Made by a program: the position numbers and the translations under genes. Of a stretch of DNA of 8,801 nt, positions 1-7,236 are shown piece by piece (within the stretch, counting starts at the first letter, position 1; each line of letters begins with the position of its first letter). The notes under the pieces were generated by a model. It did not search any database and was not told the origin of the DNA. It saw only the letters and a program-made list of their open reading frames with translations. The DNA is from Arthrobacter sp. (GTDB lineage Bacteria > Actinomycetota > Actinomycetes > Actinomycetales > Micrococcaceae): the NCBI GenBank assembly GCA_025464545.1, contig JAODMA010000389.1, positions 1 to 8,801 on the forward strand, in the 5' to 3' direction.

Positions 1-1269
1 GGCAAACTCGCCGAGGGTGGAGGGCTCGCCGCGCCAGAAGTCACGGACGGTGTCGCGGTATTTGCCGTTCCACTCGGTCCACTGCGGCGGGAAGTTGCCC
101 ACCTGGTAGCCGCCGGGACCGACGTCCCACGGCTCGGCGATCAGCTTGACCTGGGAGACGATGGGGTCCTGCTGGATGAGTTCGAAGAAGGTGGAAAGCT
201 TGTCCACATCGTAGAATTCGCGGGCCAGCGTGGATGCGAGGTCGAACCGGAAGCCGTCAACGTGCATTTCCGTCACCCAGTAGCGCAGGGAATCCATGAG
301 GAGCTGCAGGGAGTGCGGGTGCCGGACGTTAAGCGAGTTGCCGGTGCCGGTGTAGTCCATGTAGTGCTTCTCGTCGTCGTCGACCAGGCGGTAATAGGCG
401 GCGTTGTCGATGCCCTTGAAGGACAAGGTGGGGCCGAGGTGGTTTCCTTCCGCGGTGTGGTTGTACACCACGTCGAGGATGACTTCGATGCCTGCCTTGT
501 GCAGGTCACGGACCATGGCCTTGAATTCCTGCACCTGGTGCCCGACGTCGCCGGAGGAGCTGTAGGTGTTCTGCGGCGCGAAGAAGCCAATGGTGTTGTA
601 GCCCCAGTAGTTGTTGAGGCCCTTCTCCACGAGCGTGCCGTCGTTGACGAACTGGTGGACGGGCATGAGCTCGATCGCGGTGACGCCAAGCTTCTTCATG
701 TGCTCGATCGTGGCGGGGTGTGCCACGCCCGCGTAGGTACCGCGCTGCTCTTCGGGGACCTCGGGATGCAGCTTCGTCAGGCCCTTGACGTGCGCCTCGT
801 AGATTACGGACTCGTGGTACGGGATGCGCAGCTGGCGGTCCCCATCCCACTCGAAGAACGGGTTGATGACCACACCGTGCATGGTGTGTGGCGCGGAGTC
901 GCTGTTGTTACGCGAGTCGGGGTCGCCGAACTCGTAGGAGAAGAGCGCCGGGTCCCAGTCGATCTGGCCCTGGACGGCCTTGGCGTAGGGGTCCATCAGC
1001 AGCTTGTTGGGGTTGAAGCGGTTGCCGTGCTCCGGTTCGTACGGTCCGTGGACGCGGTAGCCGTACTTCTGTCCGGGCTGGACGTGTGGCAGGTAGCAGT
1101 GCCAGACGTAGCCGTCTACCTCGGTCAGCTCAATCCGGGTCTCGGTCAAGTCGTCAGCCAGGAGACAAAGCTCCACCCGCTCAGCGCGTTCGCTGAACAG
1201 GGCAAAGTTGGTACCGGTGCCGTCAAACGTGGCTCCCAGCGGATAAGCCGTTCCGGGCCAGACTTCCAT
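1..1269 (-). CDS. glgX: Glycogen debranching enzyme GlgX/TreX (GH13 family), 5' part; 3' end outside window
   Basis: Hydrolyses alpha-1,6 branch linkages of glycogen or limit dextrins in the cytoplasm. 423 codons are visible and the frame is open to the left edge; family members are usually about 690-750 aa, so roughly the last 40 percent is missing. Residues 1 to about 110 look like the N-terminal CBM48 domain (conserved [23 protein letters not shown]). The GH13 barrel follows: region [12 protein letters not shown] (D266, H271), region [10 protein letters not shown] with nucleophile D343, region [10 protein letters not shown] with acid/base E379. The third carboxylate (region IV) lies beyond the edge. 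The ATG start is supported by GAGGAG at 1275-1280, five bases upstream. The gene is co-directional with nnr, 90 bases downstream of it, and that gap holds a dyad suggesting separate control. In Arthrobacter the family also occurs as treX beside treY/treZ; the neighbouring genes needed to choose between glycogen and trehalose roles are off the window. Confidence 0.95.
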   Translation of the reverse strand, partial: MEVWPGTAYPLGATFDGTGTNFALFSERAERVELCLLADDLTETRIELTEVDGYVWHCYLPHVQPGQKYGYRVHGPYEPEHGNRFNPNKLLMDPYAKAVQGQIDWDPALFSYEFGDPDSRNNSDSAPHTMHGVVINPFFEWDGDRQLRIPYHESVIYEAHVKGLTKLHPEVPEEQRGTYAGVAHPATIEHMKKLGVTAIELMPVHQFVNDGTLVEKGLNNYWGYNTIGFFAPQNTYSSSGDVGHQVQEFKAMVRDLHKAGIEVILDVVYNHTAEGNHLGPTLSFKGIDNAAYYRLVDDDEKHYMDYTGTGNSLNVRHPHSLQLLMDSLRYWVTEMHVDGFRFDLASTLAREFYDVDKLSTFFELIQQDPIVSQVKLIAEPWDVGPGGYQVGNFPPQWTEWNGKYRDTVRDFWRGEPSTLGEFA

Positions 1270-1306
1270 GTGTTCTCCTCGTGCGTTGCGGACAATCTCT
1301 AGACAG

Positions 1307-1322
1307 ACTACTAGTAAGTAGT
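1307..1322. promoter_or_regulatory. 16-bp dyad, candidate operator in front of glgX
   Basis: ACTACTAGTAAGTAGT has perfect 6-bp arms (ACTACT/AGTAGT) around AGTA. It lies 38 bases upstream of the glgX ATG, in an AT-rich patch that stands out from the GC-rich surroundings. A minus-strand TAGTCT hexamer (1305-1310, TANNNT type) overlaps it, so a bound regulator could block a glgX promoter; I see no convincing -35. The dimensions suit a homodimeric helix-turn-helix repressor, but nothing in the window identifies one. The operator role is inferred. Confidence 0.4.
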
Positions 1323-1359
1323 ATTACCATCCCTCTCGGGAAACTTTATGCGCTCTTCG

Positions 1360-2874
1360 TTACAACTCCCGCAGTACCCCCGGGAGGGTCTGCGCAATGG
1401 CGCTGGCCGTCACCGGTCCCCCGTCGGAGGCACGCCGACCGGCCCGTCCGTGCAGGCTTGCCGCCATCGCGGCAATCCCGGCCCACTGGGCCCCGGCCGG
1501 GATCCCGTACGCGGCGAAGGCCTCGCCCTGGCTGGCCAGCTGGGCCAGCAGCGACCCGAGAACCCCGGCGAGAACGTCCCCGCTGCCGGCCGTCGCCATC
1601 CAGGGCGTCGCCTCCGCCTGGCTGAAGACCGCTCCCCCCGGCGCCGCGATGAGGGTGGTGGCGCCCTTCAGCAGCACGGTGGCGCCAGTCAGCCGGGCAG
1701 CCTGACGGGCCGCGGCGAGGGAGGCATCCTCCACTGTGTCCCGGCCGGAGTCGGCGCCGTATCTGGCCAGTAGCGCAGCGAGTTCCCCGGCATGCGGAGT
1801 CAAGACCGTCTGTTCGGAGAGCTTGCGCGGCAGTGCGGGCAAGGCGCCGGCGTCGGCCACGATGGGCAGTCCGGTGGCGGCCGCCGCACGGACCCGCTCC
1901 AGCTGTTCGGAGGCGCCGTCGTCCAGCCCGGGGCCCAGCAGCCACGCCTGGACGTGCGTGTCGGCAGGACCCTCCGGGGCGCAGACCACCTCGGGGCAGG
2001 CGCGCCGGACCAGGTCGGCCACGCCGGGCGGACCCAGGTACCGCACCATGCCGACGCCGGAGGCGAGGGCACCCTGGCAGGCCAGCACCGCGGCTCCCGG
2101 GTAGCGATCTGAGCCTGCCACGACGCCGAGGACGCCGCGGGAATACTTGTGGGAACGCCGTTCGGGGCGGGGCAGCAGCCGGGCCAGGTCAGCAGCAGCC
2201 AGCCTGCGCAGGTCCGGCTCCGGCAGGTGGGCCTCGATCCCGATCGGGATCAACTTCACGTTCCCGGAGAAATCCGCGCCCGGGTCGGCCAGCAGTCCGG
2301 TTTTCACGGCTCCAAAGGTCACGGTCAGATCGGCCGTGAGCACCGGCAGGGCGGCTTCCCCGGAATCGGCGTCGACGCCGCTGGGAATGTCACAGGCAAC
2401 GACCAGGGGCGGCCGGGACCGCTCCAGCTCCCGGATCAGGGCCGCCGCAGGTCCCCTCAACCCGCCCTGGGCGCCTGTCCCCAGCACGGCATCGATGACG
2501 ACGTCGGCACGTCGGGCCGCGGCGGTCACGTCCGCGACGTTCCCGGCCGTCAGGCGGAGTGCCCGGCCACCGGCCTTTTCAAAGGCCGCCAAGGCTTCGG
2601 GGTGGGCGTCCCCCGACGTGAGAACCGCCGTCGTACTCATTCCGCGGCCGGCCAGCAGCGCAGCGGCGAAGAGTCCGTCGCCGCCATTGTTGCCTTTGCC
2701 GGCAAACACCATCGTGCTCGCGCCGTAGCGGCGCTGCCCACGCCGGAGCAGCTCCCGGACGACGGCGTTGGCCAGCCCGTAGGCGGCCCGCTGCATGAGA
2801 GCAGCGCCCGTACCGGAGTCCAGAAGGGGCTTTTCAGCCTGGCGTACCTGGGTTCCGGTGTAGGCGCTGATCAT
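1360..2874 (-). CDS. nnr: Bifunctional NAD(P)H-hydrate repair enzyme (NAD(P)HX epimerase NnrE + ADP-dependent NAD(P)HX dehydratase NnrD)
   Basis: Repairs hydrated NADH and NADPH: the N-terminal half interconverts R and S NAD(P)HX, and the C-terminal half dehydrates the S form using ADP. The 504 aa length fits the fused bacterial form. Residues 1 to about 215 are the YjeF_N/NnrE domain, with FAGKGNNGGDG (57-67) and DIPSGVD (162-168). Residues from about 230 to 500 are the ribokinase-like NnrD domain, with KYSRGVLGVVAGS (243-255), LLGPGL (312-317), LTPHAGE (358-364), LLKGATT (401-407) and ATAGSGDVLAG (427-437), which contains the catalytic Asp (D433). The ATG start gives the expected MISAYTGTQVRQAE opening; the Shine-Dalgarno is weak (GGAT, about 8 bases upstream). 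It lies 60 bases after acpS on the same strand, probably in the glmS-acpS-nnr transcription unit. In many actinobacteria alr follows here; in this window glgX does. Confidence 0.95.
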   Translation of the reverse strand: MISAYTGTQVRQAEKPLLDSGTGAALMQRAAYGLANAVVRELLRRGQRRYGASTMVFAGKGNNGGDGLFAAALLAGRGMSTTAVLTSGDAHPEALAAFEKAGGRALRLTAGNVADVTAAARRADVVIDAVLGTGAQGGLRGPAAALIRELERSRPPLVVACDIPSGVDADSGEAALPVLTADLTVTFGAVKTGLLADPGADFSGNVKLIPIGIEAHLPEPDLRRLAAADLARLLPRPERRSHKYSRGVLGVVAGSDRYPGAAVLACQGALASGVGMVRYLGPPGVADLVRRACPEVVCAPEGPADTHVQAWLLGPGLDDGASEQLERVRAAAATGLPIVADAGALPALPRKLSEQTVLTPHAGELAALLARYGADSGRDTVEDASLAAARQAARLTGATVLLKGATTLIAAPGGAVFSQAEATPWMATAGSGDVLAGVLGSLLAQLASQGEAFAAYGIPAGAQWAGIAAMAASLHGRAGRRASDGGPVTASAIAQTLPGVLREL

Positions 2875-2934
2875 GGTTTCAATCCGTTCGCGGTACAGGC
2901 GCTCTGGGAATCGCTTTGGAAATGACCTTCCGGC

Positions 2935-3282
2935 TCAGCCCTCGGCGAGAACCGTGGCCGTGGCGATCCCGCCGTCATGGCTCATCGAAAGGTGCCAGCG
3001 CTTGACGCCTTTCAACTCCGCAACGGCCAGCACAGTGCCTTTTACCTGGATTGTGGGGCCGTTCTGGTCCAGTCCGATCCAGCAGTCCTGCCAGTTCATC
3101 CCGGCCGGAGCCCCGAGCACCTTGGCCACGGCTTCCTTGGCGGCGAAGCGCGCGGCCAGGGATCGCGTGTTCAGTTCGCGTTCCGCGGGGACGAACAACC
3201 TGTCACGCAGCCCGGGGGTGCGCTCCAGTTGCCGGCCGAACCGTTCAATGTCTACGACGTCTACGCCGATCCCAACAATCAT
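2935..3282 (-). CDS. acpS: Holo-[acyl-carrier-protein] synthase AcpS
   Basis: Transfers the 4'-phosphopantetheine arm of CoA to the conserved serine of acyl carrier protein, giving holo-ACP for fatty-acid synthesis. The 115 aa length is normal for a group I phosphopantetheinyl transferase. The opening [15 protein letters not shown] contains the magnesium-binding Asp (D8). [13 protein letters not shown] (45-57) carries the second metal ligand E50 and the CoA-binding Lys. The C-terminal [13 protein letters not shown] (99-111) is the standard ending. The ATG lies only four bases after the glmS stop and I see no good Shine-Dalgarno, so translation is probably coupled to glmS. It uses CoA, whose synthesis begins with the divergently encoded CoaA. 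Confidence 0.97.
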   Translation of the reverse strand: MIVGIGVDVVDIERFGRQLERTPGLRDRLFVPAERELNTRSLAARFAAKEAVAKVLGAPAGMNWQDCWIGLDQNGPTIQVKGTVLAVAELKGVKRWHLSMSHDGGIATATVLAEG

Positions 3283-3286
3283 GCGG

Positions 3287-5179
3287 CTATTCTACGGTCA
3301 CGCTCTTGGCCAGGTTGCGCGGCTGATCCACGTCGTAACCCTTGGCGGAGGCAAGTGCGAGAGCGAAAATCTGCAGCGGAACGGTGCTGAGCAGCGGGGC
3401 CAGCAGCGTCGGGGTCTCCGGGATGTAGAAGACGTGCTCGGCGTAGGCCTGGACCGCTTCATCGCCCTCTTCGGCGATCACGATCGTCTTGGCTCCCCGT
3501 GCCCGGACCTCCTGGATATTGGAGACCACCTTGGCGTGCAGCGAGTCCCGGCCGCGGGGCGAGGGGACGACGACGAAGACCGGCTGGCCCTCCTCGATCA
3601 GCGCGATCGGTCCGTGCTTCAATTCACCGGCGGCGAAGCCTTCAGCGTGGATGTAGGCGAGCTCCTTGAGCTTGAGCGCACCTTCCATAGCGACCGGGAA
3701 TCCGACGTGGCGGCCCAGGAACAGCACTGACTTGGCATCCGCCATGGCCGCGCCGAGTTCCTTGATCTGTCCTTCGTTGTCCAGGATTTGCTGGATCTTG
3801 GCGGGGATCTTGCCCAGGTCCGCCAGGATGTCCTTGATTTCGCCCTGGAACTTGTTGCCGCGCAACTGTGCCAAATAAAGGCCCAGCAGGTAGGCGGCGG
3901 TGATCTGCGCCAGGAACGCCTTGGTGGAGGCCACCGCGATCTCGGGCCCGGCGTGCGTGTAAAGCACGGCGTCGGACTCGCGGGGGATGGTGGAGCCGTT
4001 GGTGTTGCAGATGGAGACTGTCTTGGCGCCCTGTTCCTTGGCGTAGCGGACCGCCATGAGGGTGTCCATGGTCTCGCCGGACTGGGAGATCGAAACGATC
4101 AAGGTATTCTCGTCGACGATCGGATCCCGGTAGCGGAATTCATGCGAGAGCTCCACCTCGGTGGGGATCCGGCACCAGCGCTCGATGGCGTACTTCGCGA
4201 CCTGGCCGGCGTAGGCGGAGGTGCCGCAGGCCAGGACGATGATCTTGTCCACGCTCTTGAGCAGTTCCGGGTCGATCCGGAGCTCATCCAGCGTCAGCCT
4301 GCCGTGGATGTCCGAGCGGCCCAGGAGGGTCTGCAGGACGGCGTCCGGCTGGTCGTGGATTTCCTTTTCCATGAAGGACGGGAAGCCGCCCTTTTCCGCC
4401 GAAGCCGGGTCCCAGTCGACCTTGTACTCCTTGCCTTCTGCGGGAGCGCCGTAGAAGTCGGTGATCTCCACGGAGTCAGCGGTGATGGTGACGATCTGGT
4501 CCTGGCCAAGTTCGACGGCGCGCCGCGTGTAGTCGATGAAGCCGGAAACGTCGGAGCCGAGGAAGTTCTCCCCCTCGCCGAGGCCCACCACGAGCGGTGA
4601 GTTCCGGCGGGCGGCCACGACGACGTCGGGCTGGTCGGCGTGCACCGCGAGAAGGGTGAAGGCGCCTTCAAGACGCTGGCAGGCAAGCTGCATGGCCTTG
4701 GTGAGACCGCCGGTGGAGTGGTCACCGTGGAGCTGGTTCCGGTAGATGTCGCCCAGCAGCGCGGCGGCGACCTCGGTGTCCGTCTCGGAGCGGAACTCCA
4801 CGCCCTTGCCCAGGAGATCCAGCTTGAGTTCTGCGAAGTTTTCGATGATGCCGTTGTGGATCAGCGCCAGCTTCCCGTCGTCGGCCAGGTGCGGGTGCGC
4901 GTTCTGGTCCGTCGGGCCGCCATGGGTGGCCCAGCGGGTGTGACCGATGCCGGTCACGGATTCCGGGAGCGGGCTGGCCTCGAGCTCGGCGATCAGGTTG
5001 TTCAGTTTGCCCGACTTCTTGCGCGAGGAGATGGTTCCGTCCGCCACGACGGCGATGCCGGCCGAGTCGTAGCCCCGGTACTCCAGGCGGCGCAGTCCTT
5101 CCAGGACCACATCCAGGGCATTGTGTCCAGTATTTACCCGGCCAGCGGAGTGGCCCACATATCCAACGATTCCACACAT
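3287..5179 (-). CDS. glmS: Glutamine-fructose-6-phosphate aminotransferase (isomerizing), GlmS
   Basis: Converts fructose-6-phosphate and glutamine to glucosamine-6-phosphate and glutamate, the committed step to UDP-GlcNAc and peptidoglycan. The protein is 630 aa; the family is usually 600-630. The frame stays open upstream, but the start must be the ATG at 5179 because it places Cys2 as the N-terminal nucleophile (MCGIVGYVG) after Met removal. The class II glutamine amidotransferase domain spans about 2-240 (RGYDSAGIA 35-43, [18 protein letters not shown] 80-97, HNGIIENF 108-115). Two SIS domains follow: the first has ACGTSAYAG (317-325), [11 protein letters not shown] (363-373) and ASTKAF (417-422); the second contains [18 protein letters not shown] (489-506) and ELKHGP (519-524). 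The ending [13 protein letters not shown] is the typical C-terminal tail. A TAGGCT hexamer seven bases before the ATG suggests a leaderless mRNA. First gene of glmS-acpS-nnr. Confidence 0.98.
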   Translation of the reverse strand: MCGIVGYVGHSAGRVNTGHNALDVVLEGLRRLEYRGYDSAGIAVVADGTISSRKKSGKLNNLIAELEASPLPESVTGIGHTRWATHGGPTDQNAHPHLADDGKLALIHNGIIENFAELKLDLLGKGVEFRSETDTEVAAALLGDIYRNQLHGDHSTGGLTKAMQLACQRLEGAFTLLAVHADQPDVVVAARRNSPLVVGLGEGENFLGSDVSGFIDYTRRAVELGQDQIVTITADSVEITDFYGAPAEGKEYKVDWDPASAEKGGFPSFMEKEIHDQPDAVLQTLLGRSDIHGRLTLDELRIDPELLKSVDKIIVLACGTSAYAGQVAKYAIERWCRIPTEVELSHEFRYRDPIVDENTLIVSISQSGETMDTLMAVRYAKEQGAKTVSICNTNGSTIPRESDAVLYTHAGPEIAVASTKAFLAQITAAYLLGLYLAQLRGNKFQGEIKDILADLGKIPAKIQQILDNEGQIKELGAAMADAKSVLFLGRHVGFPVAMEGALKLKELAYIHAEGFAAGELKHGPIALIEEGQPVFVVVPSPRGRDSLHAKVVSNIQEVRARGAKTIVIAEEGDEAVQAYAEHVFYIPETPTLLAPLLSTVPLQIFALALASAKGYDVDQPRNLAKSVTVE

Positions 5180-5186
5180 GGACTCA

Positions 5187-5192
5187 AGCCTA
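5187..5192 (-). promoter_or_regulatory. Candidate -10 element of glmS (leaderless)
   Basis: On the minus strand TAGGCT matches the actinobacterial TANNNT -10 consensus and ends exactly seven bases before the glmS ATG, which would put the transcription start at or next to the A of ATG. There is no plausible Shine-Dalgarno upstream of this ATG, which supports leaderless initiation. A recognisable -35 is not evident. Confidence 0.5.
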
Positions 5193-5254
5193 GCTGGTTT
5201 CCCGCACAGGGACGTAGGAGGAGCCGGTGTGACGGCGGGCCCCGCGTCCCTCCG

Positions 5255-5266
5255 GCCGTGCACGGC
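5255..5266. promoter_or_regulatory. 12-bp perfect palindrome in the glmS/coaA divergent control region
   Basis: GCCGTGCACGGC is a perfect palindrome in the 135-base region between the two divergent starts, about 12 bases upstream of where the coaA -35 should lie. The 9-mer ACGGCGGGC also occurs twice in the same orientation (5232-5240 and 5262-5270), exactly 30 bases apart, about three helical turns. This could be a regulator site serving one or both promoters. In GC-rich DNA such short symmetry can also arise by chance. Confidence 0.25.
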
Positions 5267-5301
5267 GGGCTCTCCCATTTCGCTCTCAGCCCCGCGAAGG
5301 G

Positions 5302-5307
5302 CAGAAT
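5302..5307 (+). promoter_or_regulatory. Candidate -10 element of coaA (leaderless)
   Basis: CAGAAT keeps the two most conserved positions of TANNNT (A at 2, T at 6) and ends seven bases before the GTG at 5315. This would start the transcript at that GTG. The only purine-rich stretch, GAAGG at 5296-5300, is 14 bases from the GTG and 20 from the ATG, too far for a usual Shine-Dalgarno. The match is weaker than those for glmS and glmM and no good -35 is seen. Confidence 0.4.
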
Positions 5308-5314
5308 CTCTCGG

Positions 5315-6280
5315 GTGACTATGCAACGCAATGAAGCGAACGGCGACGGCGTCTCCCCGTTCGTGGAGCTGGACCGGCAGACCTGGTCCCGGCTCGCTGC
5401 CCAGATGGAGCAGCCTCTCAATGAAGAGGACGTGCTCCGGCTGCGCGGTCTCGGCGATCCGCTCGATATGAAGGAAGTCCGCGAGGTCTATCTTCCGCTC
5501 TCCCGGCTCCTGCACCTGTATGTGGAGGCAGCCGGCCAGCTGCATTCGGCAACCACCACTTTCCTCGGTGAGAAGACGCAGCGCACGCCGTTCGTGATCG
5601 GCGTCGCCGGCTCGGTTGCGGTGGGAAAATCAACCATCGCCCGCGTGCTCCGCGAGATGCTCCGCCGCTGGCCCGGGACCCCGAACGTGGAACTCATCAC
5701 CACGGACGGCTTCCTCTACCCGCTGGCCGAGCTCAAACGCCGTCAGCTGCTGGAACGCAAAGGCTTTCCGGAGTCCTATGACCGCCGCGCCCTGCTCCGC
5801 TTTGTGAGCGAAATCAAGGGCGGCGCCGAGGAAGTCCGGGCCCCGTGGTATTCCCACGTGACCTACGACATTGTCCCGGGCAAGGAAGTTGTGGTCCGGC
5901 GGCCGGATGTGCTGATCGTGGAGGGGCTCAATGTCCTGGCCCCGGCCCGGCCCCGGCACGATGGCCGGCAGGGCCTGGCCCTGAGTGACTTCTTCGACTT
6001 TTCGATCTACGTTGATGCCAAAACGAGCTACATCGAGGAGTGGTACGTGGACCGTTTCCGGAAGCTGAGAACCACCGCCTTTGCGCAGCCGGAGTCCTAT
6101 TTCCACCGCTATGCCACGCTCTCCGACGCCGAGGCCGAGCAGACCGCCCGCGAGATCTGGAAGCGCATTAACGAGCCGAACCTGGAGGAGAACGTGCTGC
6201 CCACCCGGGGGCGGGCGCAGCTGGTCCTCACGAAGGAAGCGGACCATTCCATCCGGCGGATGCTGCTGAGGAAGGTCTAG
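5315..6280 (+). CDS. coaA: Type I pantothenate kinase CoaA
   Basis: Phosphorylates pantothenate with ATP, the first and regulated step of CoA synthesis. From GTG 5315 the protein is 321 aa; E. coli CoaA is 316. The Walker A P-loop is [12 protein letters not shown] (96-107). It is followed by [10 protein letters not shown] (127-136) with D131, [15 protein letters not shown] (149-163), [11 protein letters not shown] (179-189) with the conserved His, VEGLNVL (202-208) and the C-terminal [18 protein letters not shown] (284-301). These are type I (P-loop kinase) signatures, not type II or III. The frame is open far upstream, antisense to glmS, but homology starts near the GTG. The start could be GTG 5315 or ATG 5321, two codons later; I prefer the GTG because the candidate -10 would place the transcript start there. 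It is divergent from glmS and followed six bases later by the carboxypeptidase locus. Confidence 0.97.
   Translation: MTMQRNEANGDGVSPFVELDRQTWSRLAAQMEQPLNEEDVLRLRGLGDPLDMKEVREVYLPLSRLLHLYVEAAGQLHSATTTFLGEKTQRTPFVIGVAGSVAVGKSTIARVLREMLRRWPGTPNVELITTDGFLYPLAELKRRQLLERKGFPESYDRRALLRFVSEIKGGAEEVRAPWYSHVTYDIVPGKEVVVRRPDVLIVEGLNVLAPARPRHDGRQGLALSDFFDFSIYVDAKTSYIEEWYVDRFRKLRTTAFAQPESYFHRYATLSDAEAEQTAREIWKRINEPNLEENVLPTRGRAQLVLTKEADHSIRRMLLRKV
6268..6275 (+). promoter_or_regulatory. Shine-Dalgarno for the carboxypeptidase GTG start, inside the coaA 3' end
   Basis: GAGGAAGG lies in the last codons of coaA, ten bases before GTG 6286. This GTG is the only possible start codon in frame with the downstream Tat motif before the motif itself, so the site decides the ancestral start. 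It implies translational coupling to coaA. Confidence 0.5.
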
Positions 6281-6285
6281 CACAG

Positions 6286-7185
6286 GTGTGCCACGACGGT
6301 GCGGACAGCCAGGGGCCACGCCGGGAATCCGGACCGGGCAGCCCGACCCGACGGGCCTTCAGCCGCCTGCTGATGGCTGGTTGCTGACTCGCAGCCCTTG
6401 CCGCATGCGCTCCCGAAACGCCGCCCTCGCCGTCCGCGTCCGGCACAGCCCCCACGACGGCGGCACCGGCACCCAGCGCGAGCCCGTTGGCGCCCCCTTC
6501 AGCGTCAAGCTCCTCCCCCGCGGCAACCTCCGCGGTTGCCGCCCCCGCGCCGGCACCTGCAGCACCCGCCCCGCCGGCGCCCCGGCACTCACTCATCGAT
6601 CCGGCGAGCCCCTGGGTTGTGGTCAATAAGCACCGGCCGCTGGCGCCCGCCACGTTCAAGCCGGCGGACCTGGTCCGGCCGGCCGTGCGCCTGGCCGTTG
6701 CCGGCGAGGCCTCCCTGCTCAATAGCACGACGGCGGCCGCTGCCGAGAAGATGTTCGCGGCCGCAGCAACGGCCGGCGTGACCCTGACTCTTGCCAGCGG
6801 ATACCGTTCCTACGTCACACAGGCGGCCACGTACAACGGCTACGCCAGAGCGCAAGGACAACCCGCGGCGGACACCGCTTCCGCCCGGCCGGGCTATTCG
6901 GAGCATCAGACCGGCTGGGCCTTCGACATCGGCGACGGCAGCGGGGCGGACAGCTTCACGCCCCAGTTCGCCCAGCAGCCCGCAGCCGTCTGGGCACAGG
7001 CCAATGCCCACGTGTTCGGCTTCGTGGTGCGCTACCCGTGGATGCTGCACGGCATCACCGGCTACTACTACGAGCCCTGGCATCTGCGCTATATCGGGCC
7101 GGAGGCTGCCACCGAGATGAAGAACCGGGGCATCGGGACCCTGGAGGAGTACTTCGGGCTTGAGGCCGCCCCGGCTTACCTGTAA
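6286..7185 (+). pseudogene. D-Ala-D-Ala carboxypeptidase locus with in-frame TGA in its signal peptide (full extent)
   Basis: Read from GTG 6286 through the TGA at 6385-6387 (codon 34), one frame encodes a 299-residue secreted lipoprotein precursor. The leader has a twin-arginine motif TRRAFSR (21-27), a short hydrophobic stretch LLMAGC, the TGA, then LAALAAC (35-41), a clear lipobox with Cys41 as the lipidation site. Cys41 is followed by a Pro/Ala/Ser/Thr-rich linker (about 42-102) and the peptidase domain. The Tat motif and the lipobox are in the same frame, so a single base substitution explains the stop better than an indel; TGG, CGA or GGA are one-step ancestors. As written, translation yields a 33-residue peptide and no exported enzyme. 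Alternatives are a sequencing error, UGA read-through, or a different unrecognised start. The rest of the frame is undamaged, so any inactivation is recent. Confidence 0.6.
6487..7185 (+). CDS. M15/VanY-type D-alanyl-D-alanine carboxypeptidase domain, frame intact from first possible start after the stop
   Basis: Zinc peptidase of the VanY/DacB type that would remove the terminal D-Ala from peptidoglycan stem peptides outside the membrane. TTG 6487 is the first start-type codon after the TGA, but it falls inside the low-complexity linker and would give a 232-aa product with no export signal. The catalytic domain is complete. In numbering from TTG 6487 it has SGYRSY (104-109), GYSEHQTGWAFDIG (136-149) with the SxHxxxxxxD zinc ligands H140 and D147, and YEPWHLRYIG (195-204) with catalytic E196 and zinc ligand H199. 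Spacing fits the family. The C-terminus IGTLEEYFGLEAAPAYL shows no truncation. The second gene after coaA, it converges on glmM. The domain assignment is firm; whether TTG 6487 is ever used is doubtful. Confidence 0.75.
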   Translation: MAPPSASSSSPAATSAVAAPAPAPAAPAPPAPRHSLIDPASPWVVVNKHRPLAPATFKPADLVRPAVRLAVAGEASLLNSTTAAAAEKMFAAAATAGVTLTLASGYRSYVTQAATYNGYARAQGQPAADTASARPGYSEHQTGWAFDIGDGSGADSFTPQFAQQPAAVWAQANAHVFGFVVRYPWMLHGITGYYYEPWHLRYIGPEAATEMKNRGIGTLEEYFGLEAAPAYL

Positions 7186-7195
7186 CGCCCGGACA

Positions 7196-7224
7196 CCGCC
7201 GCAGGGAGGTCGTTGTTGCGGCGG
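7196..7224. terminator. Hairpin between convergent carboxypeptidase and glmM genes
   Basis: CCGCCGCA (7196-7203) and TGCGGCGG (7217-7224) form an 8-bp perfect stem with a 13-base loop, in the 51-base gap between two convergent stop codons. Position and symmetry fit a bidirectional terminator. Neither strand has a T-run after the stem, as is often the case in high-GC actinobacteria, so this is a moderate call. Confidence 0.45.
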
Positions 7225-7236
7225 GAGGGCAAACCC

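Noticed and set aside
262..1302. 346-codon plus-strand open frame opposite glgX
   Set aside because: Valine- and glycine-rich antisense shadow with no recognisable domain; the minus strand encodes clear GH13 motifs.
1330..1341. Small hairpin TCCC-TCTC-GGGA after nnr as a terminator
   Set aside because: Only a 4-bp stem with no T-tract; too weak to call.
4640..5314. Plus-strand open frame continuous with coaA, opposite glmS
   Set aside because: The family homology of CoaA begins near 5315. The upstream part is antisense to well-conserved GlmS codons and is typical of open antisense frames in GC-rich DNA.
5180..5314. Possible glmS ribozyme or other 5' UTR element
   Set aside because: The glmS ribozyme is known mainly from Firmicutes, and the predicted glmS transcript starts at the ATG, leaving no leader to hold it.
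5180..5545. 122-codon N-terminal extension of GlmS
   Set aside because: GlmS needs its Cys at the N-terminus after Met removal, so the start must be at 5179. The extension is antisense to coaA.
6385..6387. TGA read as selenocysteine
   Set aside because: It lies in a signal-peptide hydrophobic core, not an active site, and I saw no hairpin suggestive of a SECIS element.
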